From Psychrobacter sp. Pi2-1 (GTDB lineage Bacteria > Pseudomonadota > Gammaproteobacteria > Pseudomonadales > Moraxellaceae), in NCBI RefSeq assembly GCF_904846645.1, contig NZ_CAJHBO010000006.1, positions 99,111-163,110 on the forward strand: a stretch of 64,000 nt of DNA, given 5' to 3'. Positions 1 through 8,457 of this stretch are shown here, piece by piece (within the stretch, counting starts at the first letter, position 1; each line of letters opens with the position of its first letter). The notes beneath the pieces are model-generated. The model ran no database searches, was not told where the DNA came from, and worked only from the letters and a program-made list of their open reading frames with translations. The position numbers were made by a program, and so were the translations under genes.

Positions 1-1
1 A

Positions 2-427
2 TCATTATCCGATATCGCCAAACGGCAATCGATTTCAATCTCGTATCTTGAACAGTTATTTTCTAAACTCCGCAAACGCGGCCTTGTCACAAGTATTCGC
101 GGTGCTGCAGGTGGTTACCACCTAGCTAAACCATTGAATGAGATAGATGTGATGAGCATCATATCTGCGGTTGATGAGTCAGTAAACGCGATGCAGTGTG
201 AAGGACGCGGTGACTGTCAAGGTGGTACAATGTGCCTAACTCACGATCTGTGGTGTGCACTGTCGAATCATATCGAACAGTACTTGAAAAATATAACATT
301 AGCGCAATTATTAGATATGGAAAACGTGCAGTCAGTCTCAGAGCGTCAGCACACCTCTACAAAAGATATTTCCATAAAAGACATTAATACTATTACTCTA
401 TCGAACAGCGAGGCAAACCCAGCATGA
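2..427 (+). CDS. iscR: Iron-sulfur cluster regulator IscR (5' truncated)
   Basis: This is a Rrf2-family transcription regulator that binds a [2Fe-2S] cluster and represses the isc operon when cluster supply is adequate. The frame is open from base 2, so the start lies outside the window and roughly the first 30 residues are missing. The visible part holds the recognition helix region ([16 protein letters not shown]) and the wing (GAAGGYHL). It also holds the cluster-binding segment with three Cys and a following His ([16 protein letters not shown]), the IscR signature that separates it from other Rrf2 proteins such as NsrR. The stop overlaps the iscS start by 4 bases (ATGA), indicating translational coupling. 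The C-terminal tail is Ser/Thr/Ile-rich and unlike E. coli IscR. Confidence 0.95.
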   Translation, partial: SLSDIAKRQSISISYLEQLFSKLRKRGLVTSIRGAAGGYHLAKPLNEIDVMSIISAVDESVNAMQCEGRGDCQGGTMCLTHDLWCALSNHIEQYLKNITLAQLLDMENVQSVSERQHTSTKDISIKDINTITLSNSEANPA

Positions 428-1650
428 GCCAACATAACAACCTTATATACTTAGATTATGCCGCCACTACCCCAGTTGCTAAATCAGTAGCTGCCAAGAT
501 GAGCGAGTATTTGACTGTAGATGGTGTCTTTGGTAACCCAGCTTCACGCTCACATGGTTACGGCTGGCAAGCGGAAGAAGCAGTAGAAACTGCTCGCGGT
601 CAAGTTGCTGAAGTAATCAACGCTGATCCACGCGAAATCGTATTTACTTCTGGCGCGACTGAGTCTGACAACCTAGCCATTAAAGGTGCAGCACATTTTT
701 ATCAGTCTCGTGGTAAACATATCATTACCAGTAAAATTGAGCACAAAGCTGTATTAGATACTTGCCGTGAGCTCGAGCAAGAAGGTTTTGAGATTACGTA
801 TCTTGAGCCACAGCCAAGCACAGGTCTTATCCTGCCAGAGCAAGTAAAAGAAGCACTACGTGATGATACTATTTTAGTATCACTTATGATGGTGAACAAT
901 GAGCTTGGTACTATTACTGATGTTGCAGCGATTGGTGAAATCACTCGCGAAGCTGGCGTAGTTTTCCATGTTGATGGCGCACAGTCTGTTGGTAAAGTAA
1001 AAATCAATCTTGAAGAAATGAAAATTGATTTGATGAGCTTCTCAGGTCATAAAGCATACGGCCCTAAAGGTATCGGCGCATTGTTTGTTCGTCGTAAGCC
1101 ACGTATTCGCTTGAAAGCTGAGCAACACGGCGGTGGTCATGAGCGCGGTATGCGTTCAGGTACTCTACCAACGCATCAGATCGTTGGTCTAGGCGCCGCA
1201 TTTGCTTTAGCTAATGAAAGCTATGAAGCCGACCATGCACATGCAGCCAAACTACGTCAAAAACTTTGGGATGGTCTACAAGATATCGAAGAGATTTACT
1301 TAAATGGTGATCTTGAGAATAGCGTACCAAACATCGTAAACATCAGCTTTAACTTCGTTGAAGGCGAGTCATTGATGATGTCACTTAAAGACTTAGCTGT
1401 ATCATCAGGTTCAGCCTGTACGTCAGCAACGCTTGAGCCATCATATGTACTACGTGCAATCGGTCGCCCAGATGAATTGGCACATAGCTCAATCCGCTTT
1501 AGCTTCGGCCGTTATACCACTGAAGAAGACATCGATACTGTTATCAAACAGATGCATGAAGCTGTTGATAAACTACGTGCCCTATCACCACTTTGGGATA
1601 TGTATCAAGAAGGTGTTGATCTAAATTCAGTCGAGTGGGCTGAGCACTAA
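424..1650 (+). CDS. iscS: Cysteine desulfurase IscS
   Basis: This PLP-dependent enzyme converts cysteine to alanine and passes persulfide sulfur to IscU and to tRNA-thiolation partners. At 408 aa it is close to E. coli IscS (404 aa) and aligns with it almost end to end. The PLP lysine is K210 in [12 protein letters not shown]. The mobile catalytic cysteine is C332 in [18 protein letters not shown], the long-loop group I type that marks IscS rather than SufS. The C-terminal IscU-docking tail ends in WAEH. The start overlaps iscR. The downstream gap to iscU is 156 bp and holds an inverted repeat, which is wider than in a tightly packed operon. Confidence 0.98.
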   Translation: MSQHNNLIYLDYAATTPVAKSVAAKMSEYLTVDGVFGNPASRSHGYGWQAEEAVETARGQVAEVINADPREIVFTSGATESDNLAIKGAAHFYQSRGKHIITSKIEHKAVLDTCRELEQEGFEITYLEPQPSTGLILPEQVKEALRDDTILVSLMMVNNELGTITDVAAIGEITREAGVVFHVDGAQSVGKVKINLEEMKIDLMSFSGHKAYGPKGIGALFVRRKPRIRLKAEQHGGGHERGMRSGTLPTHQIVGLGAAFALANESYEADHAHAAKLRQKLWDGLQDIEEIYLNGDLENSVPNIVNISFNFVEGESLMMSLKDLAVSSGSACTSATLEPSYVLRAIGRPDELAHSSIRFSFGRYTTEEDIDTVIKQMHEAVDKLRALSPLWDMYQEGVDLNSVEWAEH

Positions 1651-1742
1651 TTTCTAATATGGCTTTTTAGTATAGCTAGCAATATATATATTTATTAAAC
1701 GATTGATCAGACAATTAAATTAAGCGTTTGACCCCAATTATC

Positions 1743-1785
1743 GATGAGTAGTTAGACATTTAAAGTTGCTAAACAACTACTCATC
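1743..1785 (+). promoter_or_regulatory. Perfect 11-bp inverted repeat between iscS and iscU
   Basis: The arms GATGAGTAGTT (1743-1753) and AACTACTCATC (1775-1785) are perfect reverse complements around a 21-nt loop. The second arm ends 21 nt before the iscU ATG, just upstream of the AGGAG ribosome-binding site. No U-run follows, so it is not a standard terminator. It could be an mRNA processing or stability element, or an operator. The function is inference; the repeat is seen directly. Confidence 0.6.
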
Positions 1786-1806
1786 ATCTAACTAGGAGAA
1801 AACCCC

Positions 1807-2217
1807 ATGGCCTATAGTGACCAAGTTATTGATCATTACGAAAACCCACGCAACGTTGGTAATCTTGATAAAAACGCCAAGAACGTTGGTACTGGTATGG
1901 TCGGTGCCCCAGCATGTGGCGATGTAATGCGTCTACAAATCCAAGTCGACGATAATGGTATTATCGAAGATGCACGTTTCAAGACTTATGGTTGCGGTTC
2001 AGCGATTGCCTCAAGCTCGCTTGTTACTGAGTGGCTAAAAGGCAAAAGCTTGGATCAAGCTGGCGAAATCAAAAACAACGATATCGCTCAAGAGCTAGCA
2101 TTACCACCAGTAAAGGTGCATTGCTCTGTACTTGCAGAAGACGCTATTAAAGCCGCTATTAGCGACTATAAAGGCAAGCATGGCGTAGCAGCTCCAGCAG
2201 AAGAAGCTGCGATCTAA
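1807..2217 (+). CDS. iscU: Iron-sulfur cluster scaffold IscU
   Basis: This is the scaffold on which [2Fe-2S] and [4Fe-4S] clusters are assembled from IscS sulfur before transfer by the HscA/HscB chaperones. At 136 aa it is slightly longer than E. coli IscU (128 aa) because of an Ala/Glu-rich tail. The three cluster ligands are present as C37 (APACGDVM), C63 (YGCGSAIA) and C106 (VHCSVLAED). The LPPVK motif just before C106 is the HscA recognition site. AGGAG precedes the ATG with normal spacing. A terminator-like hairpin lies about 80 bp downstream, before iscA. Confidence 0.98.
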   Translation: MAYSDQVIDHYENPRNVGNLDKNAKNVGTGMVGAPACGDVMRLQIQVDDNGIIEDARFKTYGCGSAIASSSLVTEWLKGKSLDQAGEIKNNDIAQELALPPVKVHCSVLAEDAIKAAISDYKGKHGVAAPAEEAAI

Positions 2218-2297
2218 GCTAGGCTAAACCTGCTAGCGTATGCGCTACGTTGTACTAGCAACGCTAAAGTAGCAATGTGTAATCGCTACTGACGCTA

Positions 2298-2340
2298 AAG
2301 AGGTGACAATGACACTTATGTAATTGTCACCTTTTGTTTT
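2298..2340 (+). terminator. Rho-independent terminator-like hairpin between iscU and iscA
   Basis: The arms AGGTGACAAT (2301-2310) and ATTGTCACCT (2323-2332) pair perfectly around a 12-nt loop. The stem extends outward by A-U and G-U pairs and is followed by TTTTGTTTT. This has the form of an intrinsic terminator but sits inside the isc operon. It may attenuate transcription into iscA-hscBA-fdx. Confidence 0.7.
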
Positions 2341-2444
2341 CTAATAGTCGCAAGCCTATTGTTTTGGCAATCTTGTAATTCTGGTTGTCAGTTTATCTAG
2401 ATTTTTTTATTGATATTTATGATTAATAGTCAATGGGAGTTGGC

Positions 2445-2765
2445 ATGATTGAAATGACAGAACGCGCCGCTCAGCATGTTCGAGATTTTTTGGACAATCG
2501 CGGCAAAGGCGAAGGCATTCGAGTTGGTATCCGTACGGCGGGTTGCTCGGGCTTGGCTTACGTTTTAGAGTTTGTAGATACCCCTGATGAAAACGACACC
2601 CGTTATGAAAGTCGCGGCGTTAGCATCTTTATTGATCCTAAAAGCCTCGTATATTTAGACGGCTTGTTGATGGATTACGAAAAAGAAGGTTTAAACGAAG
2701 GCTTTAAATTCACCAACCCTAACCAAAAAGGTGAATGTGGCTGCGGTGAGTCGTTTACCGTTTAA
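2445..2765 (+). CDS. iscA: A-type iron-sulfur carrier IscA
   Basis: IscA is an A-type carrier that accepts Fe or Fe-S clusters and delivers them to [4Fe-4S] apo-proteins. The three conserved cysteines are C34 ([14 protein letters not shown]), C98 and C100 (ECGCGESF). [13 protein letters not shown] matches E. coli IscA nearly word for word, which favours IscA over ErpA or SufA. An in-frame ATG lies 12 bases upstream at 2433. The ATG at 2445 is preferred because GGGAG sits 5 nt before it and the product (106 aa) then matches the usual length of 107. The gene follows a terminator-like hairpin and may partly rely on its own promoter. Confidence 0.95.
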   Translation: MIEMTERAAQHVRDFLDNRGKGEGIRVGIRTAGCSGLAYVLEFVDTPDENDTRYESRGVSIFIDPKSLVYLDGLLMDYEKEGLNEGFKFTNPNQKGECGCGESFTV

Positions 2766-2899
2766 TTGTTCAATGGCTGAAAACTAATAGATTTATGCTC
2801 AGCAAGCTTTCATAAGAATAGTGCAGTATCTCTGCTATCGCTATGAAGAAAGGTTGATGTAGTTGAGTAGCCGAGCGATTCAATATTCTTAGCTAGGTC

Positions 2900-3520
2900 A
2901 TGACTTCAAAAACAAATAAAAAAGCAAGGCATCAGATTATGACAGATATTACTTCAGAACCACAGTTTGATAACTTCTTTGCCCTATTTGAGCAGCCTGT
3001 ACAATTTGAAATTAATCAAAGCAATCTAGAGCAACGTTTGCGATTGCTGCAAAAACGCTTTCATCCTGATAATGTCGCCAAAAATCAGACCGATATGGTT
3101 CAAGCACAGCTGCAGTCTGAAAAAGCGTCCGCTTTAATCAATCAAGCGTATCAAACACTAAGCGCTCCTGATAGCCGTGCTGGTTATTTATTAGACATGG
3201 CGGATCAAGCACAAAATATAGAGCACTCAATCGCAGATTTAGACTTTTTGGAAGATGCGATGCAGATGCGTATGGCTCTAGATGATGCTATCGAAGACAA
3301 AGATCTTGCAGCCTTGCAGCAATTACACCCTCAAATTACAGAGCGTCTAGCAAATCAATCTGAGCGCTTTAATAGTGCTTATCAAAATCAAGATTGGCAA
3401 ACAGCGATTGATGCGACACAGAAGCTAAAATTTTTAGTTAAGCTAAATGCTGATGTGACGACGGGGCTTGATGACGTTGCAAATGCATCGCATTCAGATG
3501 ACGATGACCTATACGTCTAA
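2900..3520 (+). CDS. hscB: Fe-S cluster co-chaperone HscB
   Basis: This J-domain co-chaperone brings IscU to HscA and stimulates HscA ATPase. The HPD tripeptide of the J domain is visible in KRFHPDN, followed by a C-terminal helical domain that binds IscU. The reading frame gives 206 aa against 171 in E. coli. Part of the excess is a basic N-terminus (MTSKTNKKARHQI); a second ATG at 2939 would give 193 aa starting MTDITSEPQF. The choice between them is open, since both have only weak ribosome-binding sites. The C-terminus is acidic (DDDDLYV). About 210 bp separate it from hscA. Confidence 0.93.
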   Translation: MTSKTNKKARHQIMTDITSEPQFDNFFALFEQPVQFEINQSNLEQRLRLLQKRFHPDNVAKNQTDMVQAQLQSEKASALINQAYQTLSAPDSRAGYLLDMADQAQNIEHSIADLDFLEDAMQMRMALDDAIEDKDLAALQQLHPQITERLANQSERFNSAYQNQDWQTAIDATQKLKFLVKLNADVTTGLDDVANASHSDDDDLYV

Positions 3521-3731
3521 ACATCTGTGGTTATGGCTTTCACTAACAAGCTAAATTCTATATATTTGGTTAAAATAGTGACCGTGATACCGTATAATCT
3601 TTGAGTCTAAGCGCATTAAACTGTCAGAATCTATCTCCTTTATGGAATGAGATTACCGACGTTAAGCTCTCGTACTGCATATGCTATATTTGCTCCATTT
3701 CACTTATTCATTTTATCTCTGAGTTATCCTT

Positions 3732-5612
3732 ATGTCTTTAATGCAAATTGCTGAACCCAATCAAAGCGCTCAACCTCACCAACATAAATTTGGCTTGGGC
3801 ATCGACCTTGGTACTACACGATCGTTGGTTGCTGTGGTGCGTTCAGGTAAGGCACAAGTCTTAGAGGCAGGCGCAGCGACAGATACATTACTACCGTCTG
3901 TTGTCTATTATCCAGCTACTGGTACGCCATTGGTTGGCTATGACGCCCTAGCTCATTTAGCAGATGATCCAAAAAATACGATCGTCTCGGCTAAGCGTTT
4001 TATGGGTCGTAGTCAAGCTGATATCAAATTCTCTCATCCTTATGAGTTATCTGGTAATAAAGATGATATGCCCGCCTTTGTAACGGCTCAAGGTGAGGTG
4101 TCTCCTGTTGCAGTATCAGCGCGTATCTTAGCCGCTCTTGAGCAACGTGCAGCAAGTGCCTTACCTGCAGATAGCATCGAGGGTGCTGTGATTACAGTTC
4201 CCGCTTATTTTGATGAAGCACAGCGTCAAGCAACCAAAGATGCTGCACAAGCAGCGGGTATCAACGTACTTCGCTTGTTGAATGAACCAACGGCCGCTGC
4301 GGTCGCTTACGGGCTTGACCAATCATCAGAAGACAGTAAAAAAGAGAGCTATTACTTAATCTATGATTTGGGCGGTGGTACTTTTGACGTTTCTATCTTA
4401 AAGCTTACCGACGGTGTCTTTGAAGTGTTGGCAACTGGTGGTAATAGCGCACTAGGCGGCGATGATATCGATCGTCTTATTACCAATTGGATTATTAAAC
4501 AATTAAATATCGATCCAAAAGACGTAAGCCTGCACGACAAATCAATACTAGCTCAACAAGCAAAAGCTTATAAACAAGCATTGACTGATGCTGAGCAAGT
4601 GGACATCAATGTGGTTGTCAATGGTCAGTCTTATCAAGGCGTATTAAGCCGTACAGACGTGCTAACTATCGTAGAGCCTGTTAGCCGCCGTACCCTAAGC
4701 GTGTGCGAACAAGTCCTACGCGATGCCAAGCTGTCTACTACAGATCTAGATGAAGTTATTTTAGTGGGCGGCTCGACTCGTATGCCTGCCGTACAGCAAG
4801 TCGTGACTGAGTTTTTTGCTAAGCAGCCACTTTGTCGTCTGAATCCAGATGAGGTTGTTGCCTTGGGCGCTGCCCAAACTGCTCATCAATTGGTGAATGG
4901 TGATAGTGACAACAATTTATTATTATTGGATGTGACGCCATTATCATTAGGTCTTGAGACCATGGGCGGTTTGGTTGAAGTACTCATCCCACGCAACACG
5001 CCTATCCCTGTGAAGAAACGTCAAGTGTTTACCACGTATCAAGACGGTCAAACAGGCATGGTGATACACGTGGTGCAAGGTGAGCGTGAAACGGTAGAAA
5101 ACTGTCGCTCACTTGGACGTTTTGAGCTGTATGGCATCCCGCCAATGAAAGCTGGGTTTGCTCGTATCGAAGTTACCTTTAGTATCGATGCCAACGGTCA
5201 GCTTACTGTCAGTGCACAAGAAACTACGACCAAAACAGAAAGCAAAATTGAGATTGTGCCTTCTTATGGTCTATCAGATGAGCAAAAAGAACAGTTGCTG
5301 ATTGCAGGGTTCAAACACGCTGAAGAAGACAAAAACGCGCGTTCTTTAATTGAGACCAAAGTAGAAGCGGAACGTGAAGTACTTGCCCTAGAGTCGGCAC
5401 TTAACGAATTTTCGGCGTTGCTTTCTACTGAAGAACAACAGTCACTAGCAGAGCATATACAAGCGCTACGTAACTCTCTTAGCACTGATGACTTAGCGCT
5501 TATTGAAGCACAACAAGCTCAGCTCAAGCCGCATAGTGATGCCTTTGCTGCACGTATTATGAATCAGAGCGTCAAGACCAGCATGGCCGGTACTAGTGCC
5601 AAAGACTGGTAA
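3732..5612 (+). CDS. hscA: Fe-S cluster assembly Hsp70 chaperone HscA
   Basis: HscA is a specialised Hsp70 that uses ATP to release the cluster from IscU bound at its LPPVK motif. At 626 aa it is close to E. coli HscA (616 aa). The nucleotide-binding domain shows the phosphate loop GIDLGTTRSLVAVV near residue 22, the IYDLGGGTFDVS motif and VGGSTRMPAVQ. The substrate-binding domain follows LLLLDVTPLSLGLETMGG. TTRS in place of DnaK-type TTNS is typical of HscA. The 211-bp upstream gap holds an exact TATAAT at 3593-3598 without a convincing -35, so a private promoter is only possible. Confidence 0.97.
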   Translation: MSLMQIAEPNQSAQPHQHKFGLGIDLGTTRSLVAVVRSGKAQVLEAGAATDTLLPSVVYYPATGTPLVGYDALAHLADDPKNTIVSAKRFMGRSQADIKFSHPYELSGNKDDMPAFVTAQGEVSPVAVSARILAALEQRAASALPADSIEGAVITVPAYFDEAQRQATKDAAQAAGINVLRLLNEPTAAAVAYGLDQSSEDSKKESYYLIYDLGGGTFDVSILKLTDGVFEVLATGGNSALGGDDIDRLITNWIIKQLNIDPKDVSLHDKSILAQQAKAYKQALTDAEQVDINVVVNGQSYQGVLSRTDVLTIVEPVSRRTLSVCEQVLRDAKLSTTDLDEVILVGGSTRMPAVQQVVTEFFAKQPLCRLNPDEVVALGAAQTAHQLVNGDSDNNLLLLDVTPLSLGLETMGGLVEVLIPRNTPIPVKKRQVFTTYQDGQTGMVIHVVQGERETVENCRSLGRFELYGIPPMKAGFARIEVTFSIDANGQLTVSAQETTTKTESKIEIVPSYGLSDEQKEQLLIAGFKHAEEDKNARSLIETKVEAEREVLALESALNEFSALLSTEEQQSLAEHIQALRNSLSTDDLALIEAQQAQLKPHSDAFAARIMNQSVKTSMAGTSAKDW

Positions 5613-5698
5613 TAAATACATCCACATATATCGCTTAACTGACACGTTAAGCTAACTTCTAATATTTTTTAAATTGATTAGCATCGGACAGATAATTT

Positions 5699-6037
5699 AT
5701 GCCAAAAGTTACCGTACTACCCCATCACGAAATTTGCCCTGAAGGCGCAGAAGTTGAGCTACAAGCTGGTGAAAACTTATGCAAAGCACTGTTAGAAAAA
5801 GGTATTAAAATCGAGCATGCCTGTGAGATGTCAAAAGCTTGTACTACATGTCATGTTGTAGTACGTAAAGGTTTCAACAGTTTGGATGAGATGGATGATA
5901 TCGAAGCGGATCTACTTGATCGTGCTTGGGGCTTAGAGCCTGACTCACGTTTATCTTGTCAGGTCATGCTTGATGATGAAGACTTGACCATCGAGGTCCC
6001 TAAATATACCCTCAATCACGCTAAAGAAAATCATTAA
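5699..6037 (+). CDS. fdx: ISC-type [2Fe-2S] ferredoxin
   Basis: This adrenodoxin-like ferredoxin donates electrons for cluster assembly on IscU. At 112 aa it carries ligands C42, C48, C51 (CEMSKACTTCHVV) and C87 (RLSCQVML), the same spacing as E. coli Fdx (111 aa). It is the last gene of the isc operon here: a strong bidirectional terminator follows directly and no iscX is present after it. The E. coli operon continues with iscX. Confidence 0.97.
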   Translation: MPKVTVLPHHEICPEGAEVELQAGENLCKALLEKGIKIEHACEMSKACTTCHVVVRKGFNSLDEMDDIEADLLDRAWGLEPDSRLSCQVMLDDEDLTIEVPKYTLNHAKENH

Positions 6038-6066
6038 ACATTGAAGATACTTTCTAGTTAAGATTA

Positions 6067-6099
6067 AAAAAGGCCAGCTATATGATAGTTGGCCTTTTT
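6067..6099. terminator. Bidirectional terminator between fdx and the cyclase gene
   Basis: AAAAAGGCCAGCT and AGTTGGCCTTTTT form a G-C rich stem flanked by A-run and T-run. It sits between two convergent genes and can stop transcription in both directions. Confidence 0.9.
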
Positions 6100-6141
6100 C
6101 TATATATAATTTTAATATATTAAGCTTGAAATACTTAACGC

Positions 6142-7563
6142 TTACTTGCGATTGGCATTCTCACGCTTACTTTCTGCTGCTATGTCCTTTACTACTTTTT
6201 CTTCCTCTTGCTCTATGCGTTCCAGCGCAAAATTTAAACGAGCTCTAATATCTTGATAATCATTGTCTTTCATATCTTTAAAATTCAAATGCAAATTGAA
6301 ACCAGGTAATGTGTGGTCGACCCATTTAGATAAATGACCTGTACTGGCACTAGGGTCAAGTACTTGCCATGCATCGATCTTTTCATCAATACCTTTCAAG
6401 CAAAATGCGGCAACGTGTTCGCATTCATAATTATGGCAAATATAATCGTAAGTGCTTTCACTGACCAATATCTGATCTTTGCCCGCACAGGACTCAAGCC
6501 TAGAAGCTAGGTTGGCTTCTTTACCAATGATGGTATAGCTTAATCGACTATTACTACCAAAATTACCAACGTGACAGTAGCCAGTGGTGATACCAACACG
6601 TATATATAAGCCTTCAAACCCCATCAGCCGCCATTTTTGGCGTAAGGTGCGCATTTCTCGGCGCATATCAATTGCCATCGCCACACAATCTAGTGCATCT
6701 TGACGCGAGCCGCGACTATTCGGTTCACCAAAGAAACATACAATGCCATCACCAATGAACTTATCAAGCACTGCACCATGCTTATCAGCGATCGACGTCA
6801 TGCAATGCATATAAGTATTGAGAATATCTGCCAAATTATCAGAACTTAGACTGTCAGAAAGCTCGGTAAAGCCAACGATATCTGAAAACATAATAGTTAT
6901 TTTTGCACGTTTATTAGAGACACTAACAGGGCTATCCGATTTGACAATAGGCTCCCAAATCTGTGGTGGCACAAATCGAGTCAGTTTATTGATCACTGAT
7001 ACCATCGTATTTAAACGTCCCCCTGCCTTGCGGGCAGAAGTCTTATAACCAATGTATTCTTGATACATACGTCGAAACTGACATAGGACAACAATCATAC
7101 TAGCTACCAGCACCGTAGGTGGTAGCCAACTGTCACCGCAGTCCAATTCATCATTACTTAGAATGGTACCCACGTAATAAAAAACAATAGCCGTTATCAG
7201 TGCCACTGTAAGCAATTTGAGCTGGTTCTCAGGCCGGCTAAGAATGATACGTATACCAATCAAAACAGCCAAGCTGATTGATATGATCATACAAAACTGT
7301 AGGGAGCCAATGACAACCGATAATAGAATAATAACTATATTAGACGTCCAAAAGCTGGTCTGACGTCGGTAGTTATATATCAGGATCAGGAGACTTGGCA
7401 ATGTAATAATAACCAATAATGCCATTGAGATAGAACGGAAGTCGTAATATATAGCACGCAAAACAACCGTCATTATTAAAACGAAGACTTCTGGATAATC
7501 GAAACGACAAACTCCAGCATCTTTCAGCGGCGACCTTGATTTTAGTGTCTCTGAAAAGAACAT
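6142..7563 (-). CDS. Membrane-anchored class III nucleotide (adenylate) cyclase
   Basis: The first half (about residues 25-180) holds around six hydrophobic segments, a membrane sensor of MASE2-like layout. The second half is a class III cyclase domain. Both metal-binding aspartates are visible: D228 in MFSDIVGFTEL and D272 in LDKFIGDGIVCFFGEP. A lysine at the purine-selecting position (K268) fits an ATP substrate. The transition-state Asn and Arg appear in KEANLASRLES. Architecture and length (about 470 aa) resemble Pseudomonas CyaB, which makes cAMP for Vfr; that functional link is inference. An in-frame GTG 12 bases upstream (7575) is the alternative start. The C-terminus is a charged Lys/Glu helix. 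The gene stands alone between terminators. Confidence 0.82.
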   Translation of the reverse strand: MFFSETLKSRSPLKDAGVCRFDYPEVFVLIMTVVLRAIYYDFRSISMALLVIITLPSLLILIYNYRRQTSFWTSNIVIILLSVVIGSLQFCMIISISLAVLIGIRIILSRPENQLKLLTVALITAIVFYYVGTILSNDELDCGDSWLPPTVLVASMIVVLCQFRRMYQEYIGYKTSARKAGGRLNTMVSVINKLTRFVPPQIWEPIVKSDSPVSVSNKRAKITIMFSDIVGFTELSDSLSSDNLADILNTYMHCMTSIADKHGAVLDKFIGDGIVCFFGEPNSRGSRQDALDCVAMAIDMRREMRTLRQKWRLMGFEGLYIRVGITTGYCHVGNFGSNSRLSYTIIGKEANLASRLESCAGKDQILVSESTYDYICHNYECEHVAAFCLKGIDEKIDAWQVLDPSASTGHLSKWVDHTLPGFNLHLNFKDMKDNDYQDIRARLNFALERIEQEEEKVVKDIAAESKRENANRK

Positions 7564-7777
7564 ATAGAAGTTCACTTGAATGTTTCGAGCGATATGAGAG
7601 ACAAGAATACATTACACTAGCACATTTGCATTATTTGCCCTTATGACAATTTATCATAAGATATATCTAATAATATATTATACTTTCCAAATAAGGTAAA
7701 ACAAGGTTACTGATGACTAAAAGACGACCTTTTGTCTAGTTTGTTCGCTATTTTACAGTTTTTATCCAAATTTAAAT

Positions 7778-7821
7778 AAAAAGAGAGGCCAGATACATTT
7801 AAGTATCTGGCCTCTCTTTTT
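7778..7821 (-). terminator. Terminator of the HIT gene
   Basis: A perfect 19-bp stem: arms 7778-7796 and 7803-7821 around a 6-nt loop, with A/T runs at both ends. It lies just after the HIT-gene stop on the - strand. The rest of the 300-bp stretch up to the cyclase gene (7564-7777) shows no gene. Confidence 0.92.
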
Positions 7822-7875
7822 ACATATAAAATTAAGGTTCAAGCTATTCTTATTAAATGCAGGATAGATTGATTA

Positions 7876-8307
7876 TTACATTTGCCAGTCAAACGGCATT
7901 TGGTGATGACCACGTAATGCCATCATTAATGTTTGCTGCATTTGCGCCAATACTTCTTTAGTATATGGCACAGCTGGCACACCCCATACTGGGTTTGGCC
8001 ACTGCATATCATTTTGATAACGGACAATATGATGAAAGTGAAGCTGTGGCACTTGATTACCAAGAGCGGCCACATTCATTTTATCGGCTTGAAAGGTTTT
8101 GGCTAACTGGCTCGATAACCAGCTGGACTCTCGTAAGAACTGCGTTTGGTCTGCCTCAGACAGTTCATATAACTCTTTGATACCGGATACACGTGGCACT
8201 AATATAAGCCAAGGAAATTGGCAGTCATTGATTAAACGACAAGTGGATAATGGAAAATCCCCCACTAAAAAACTATCAGCAGCAAGTTTATGATGAAGTT
8301 GGAACAT
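7876..8307 (-). CDS. HIT-family nucleotide-binding protein
   Basis: A 143-aa single-domain histidine-triad protein. Proteins of this superfamily hydrolyse or transfer nucleotides through a central His in the HxHxH motif. Here the motif region reads PQLHFHHIVRY. The position of the first triad His appears to be Gln (Q88), while the presumed catalytic His (H90) and the next one (H92) are kept. This variant is common, to my knowledge, in a bacterial subgroup annotated only as HIT domain protein. The substrate cannot be read from the sequence. The gene has its own terminator and lies downstream of mfd on the same strand with a 150-bp gap. Confidence 0.85.
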   Translation of the reverse strand: MFQLHHKLAADSFLVGDFPLSTCRLINDCQFPWLILVPRVSGIKELYELSEADQTQFLRESSWLSSQLAKTFQADKMNVAALGNQVPQLHFHHIVRYQNDMQWPNPVWGVPAVPYTKEVLAQMQQTLMMALRGHHQMPFDWQM

Positions 8308-8457
8308 AATGACGGTTCTCTTGTTGTTTAATGCAAATAAAATACAGAAAGTTAAAAAGTTAGTTTGGCTATTTTATCAGTTATCGGGTTGATAAAATAG
8401 CATCATAATTTATTGCCTTAGTATGACTACCTAGCCTACTTGATATCCAGCTATGTA

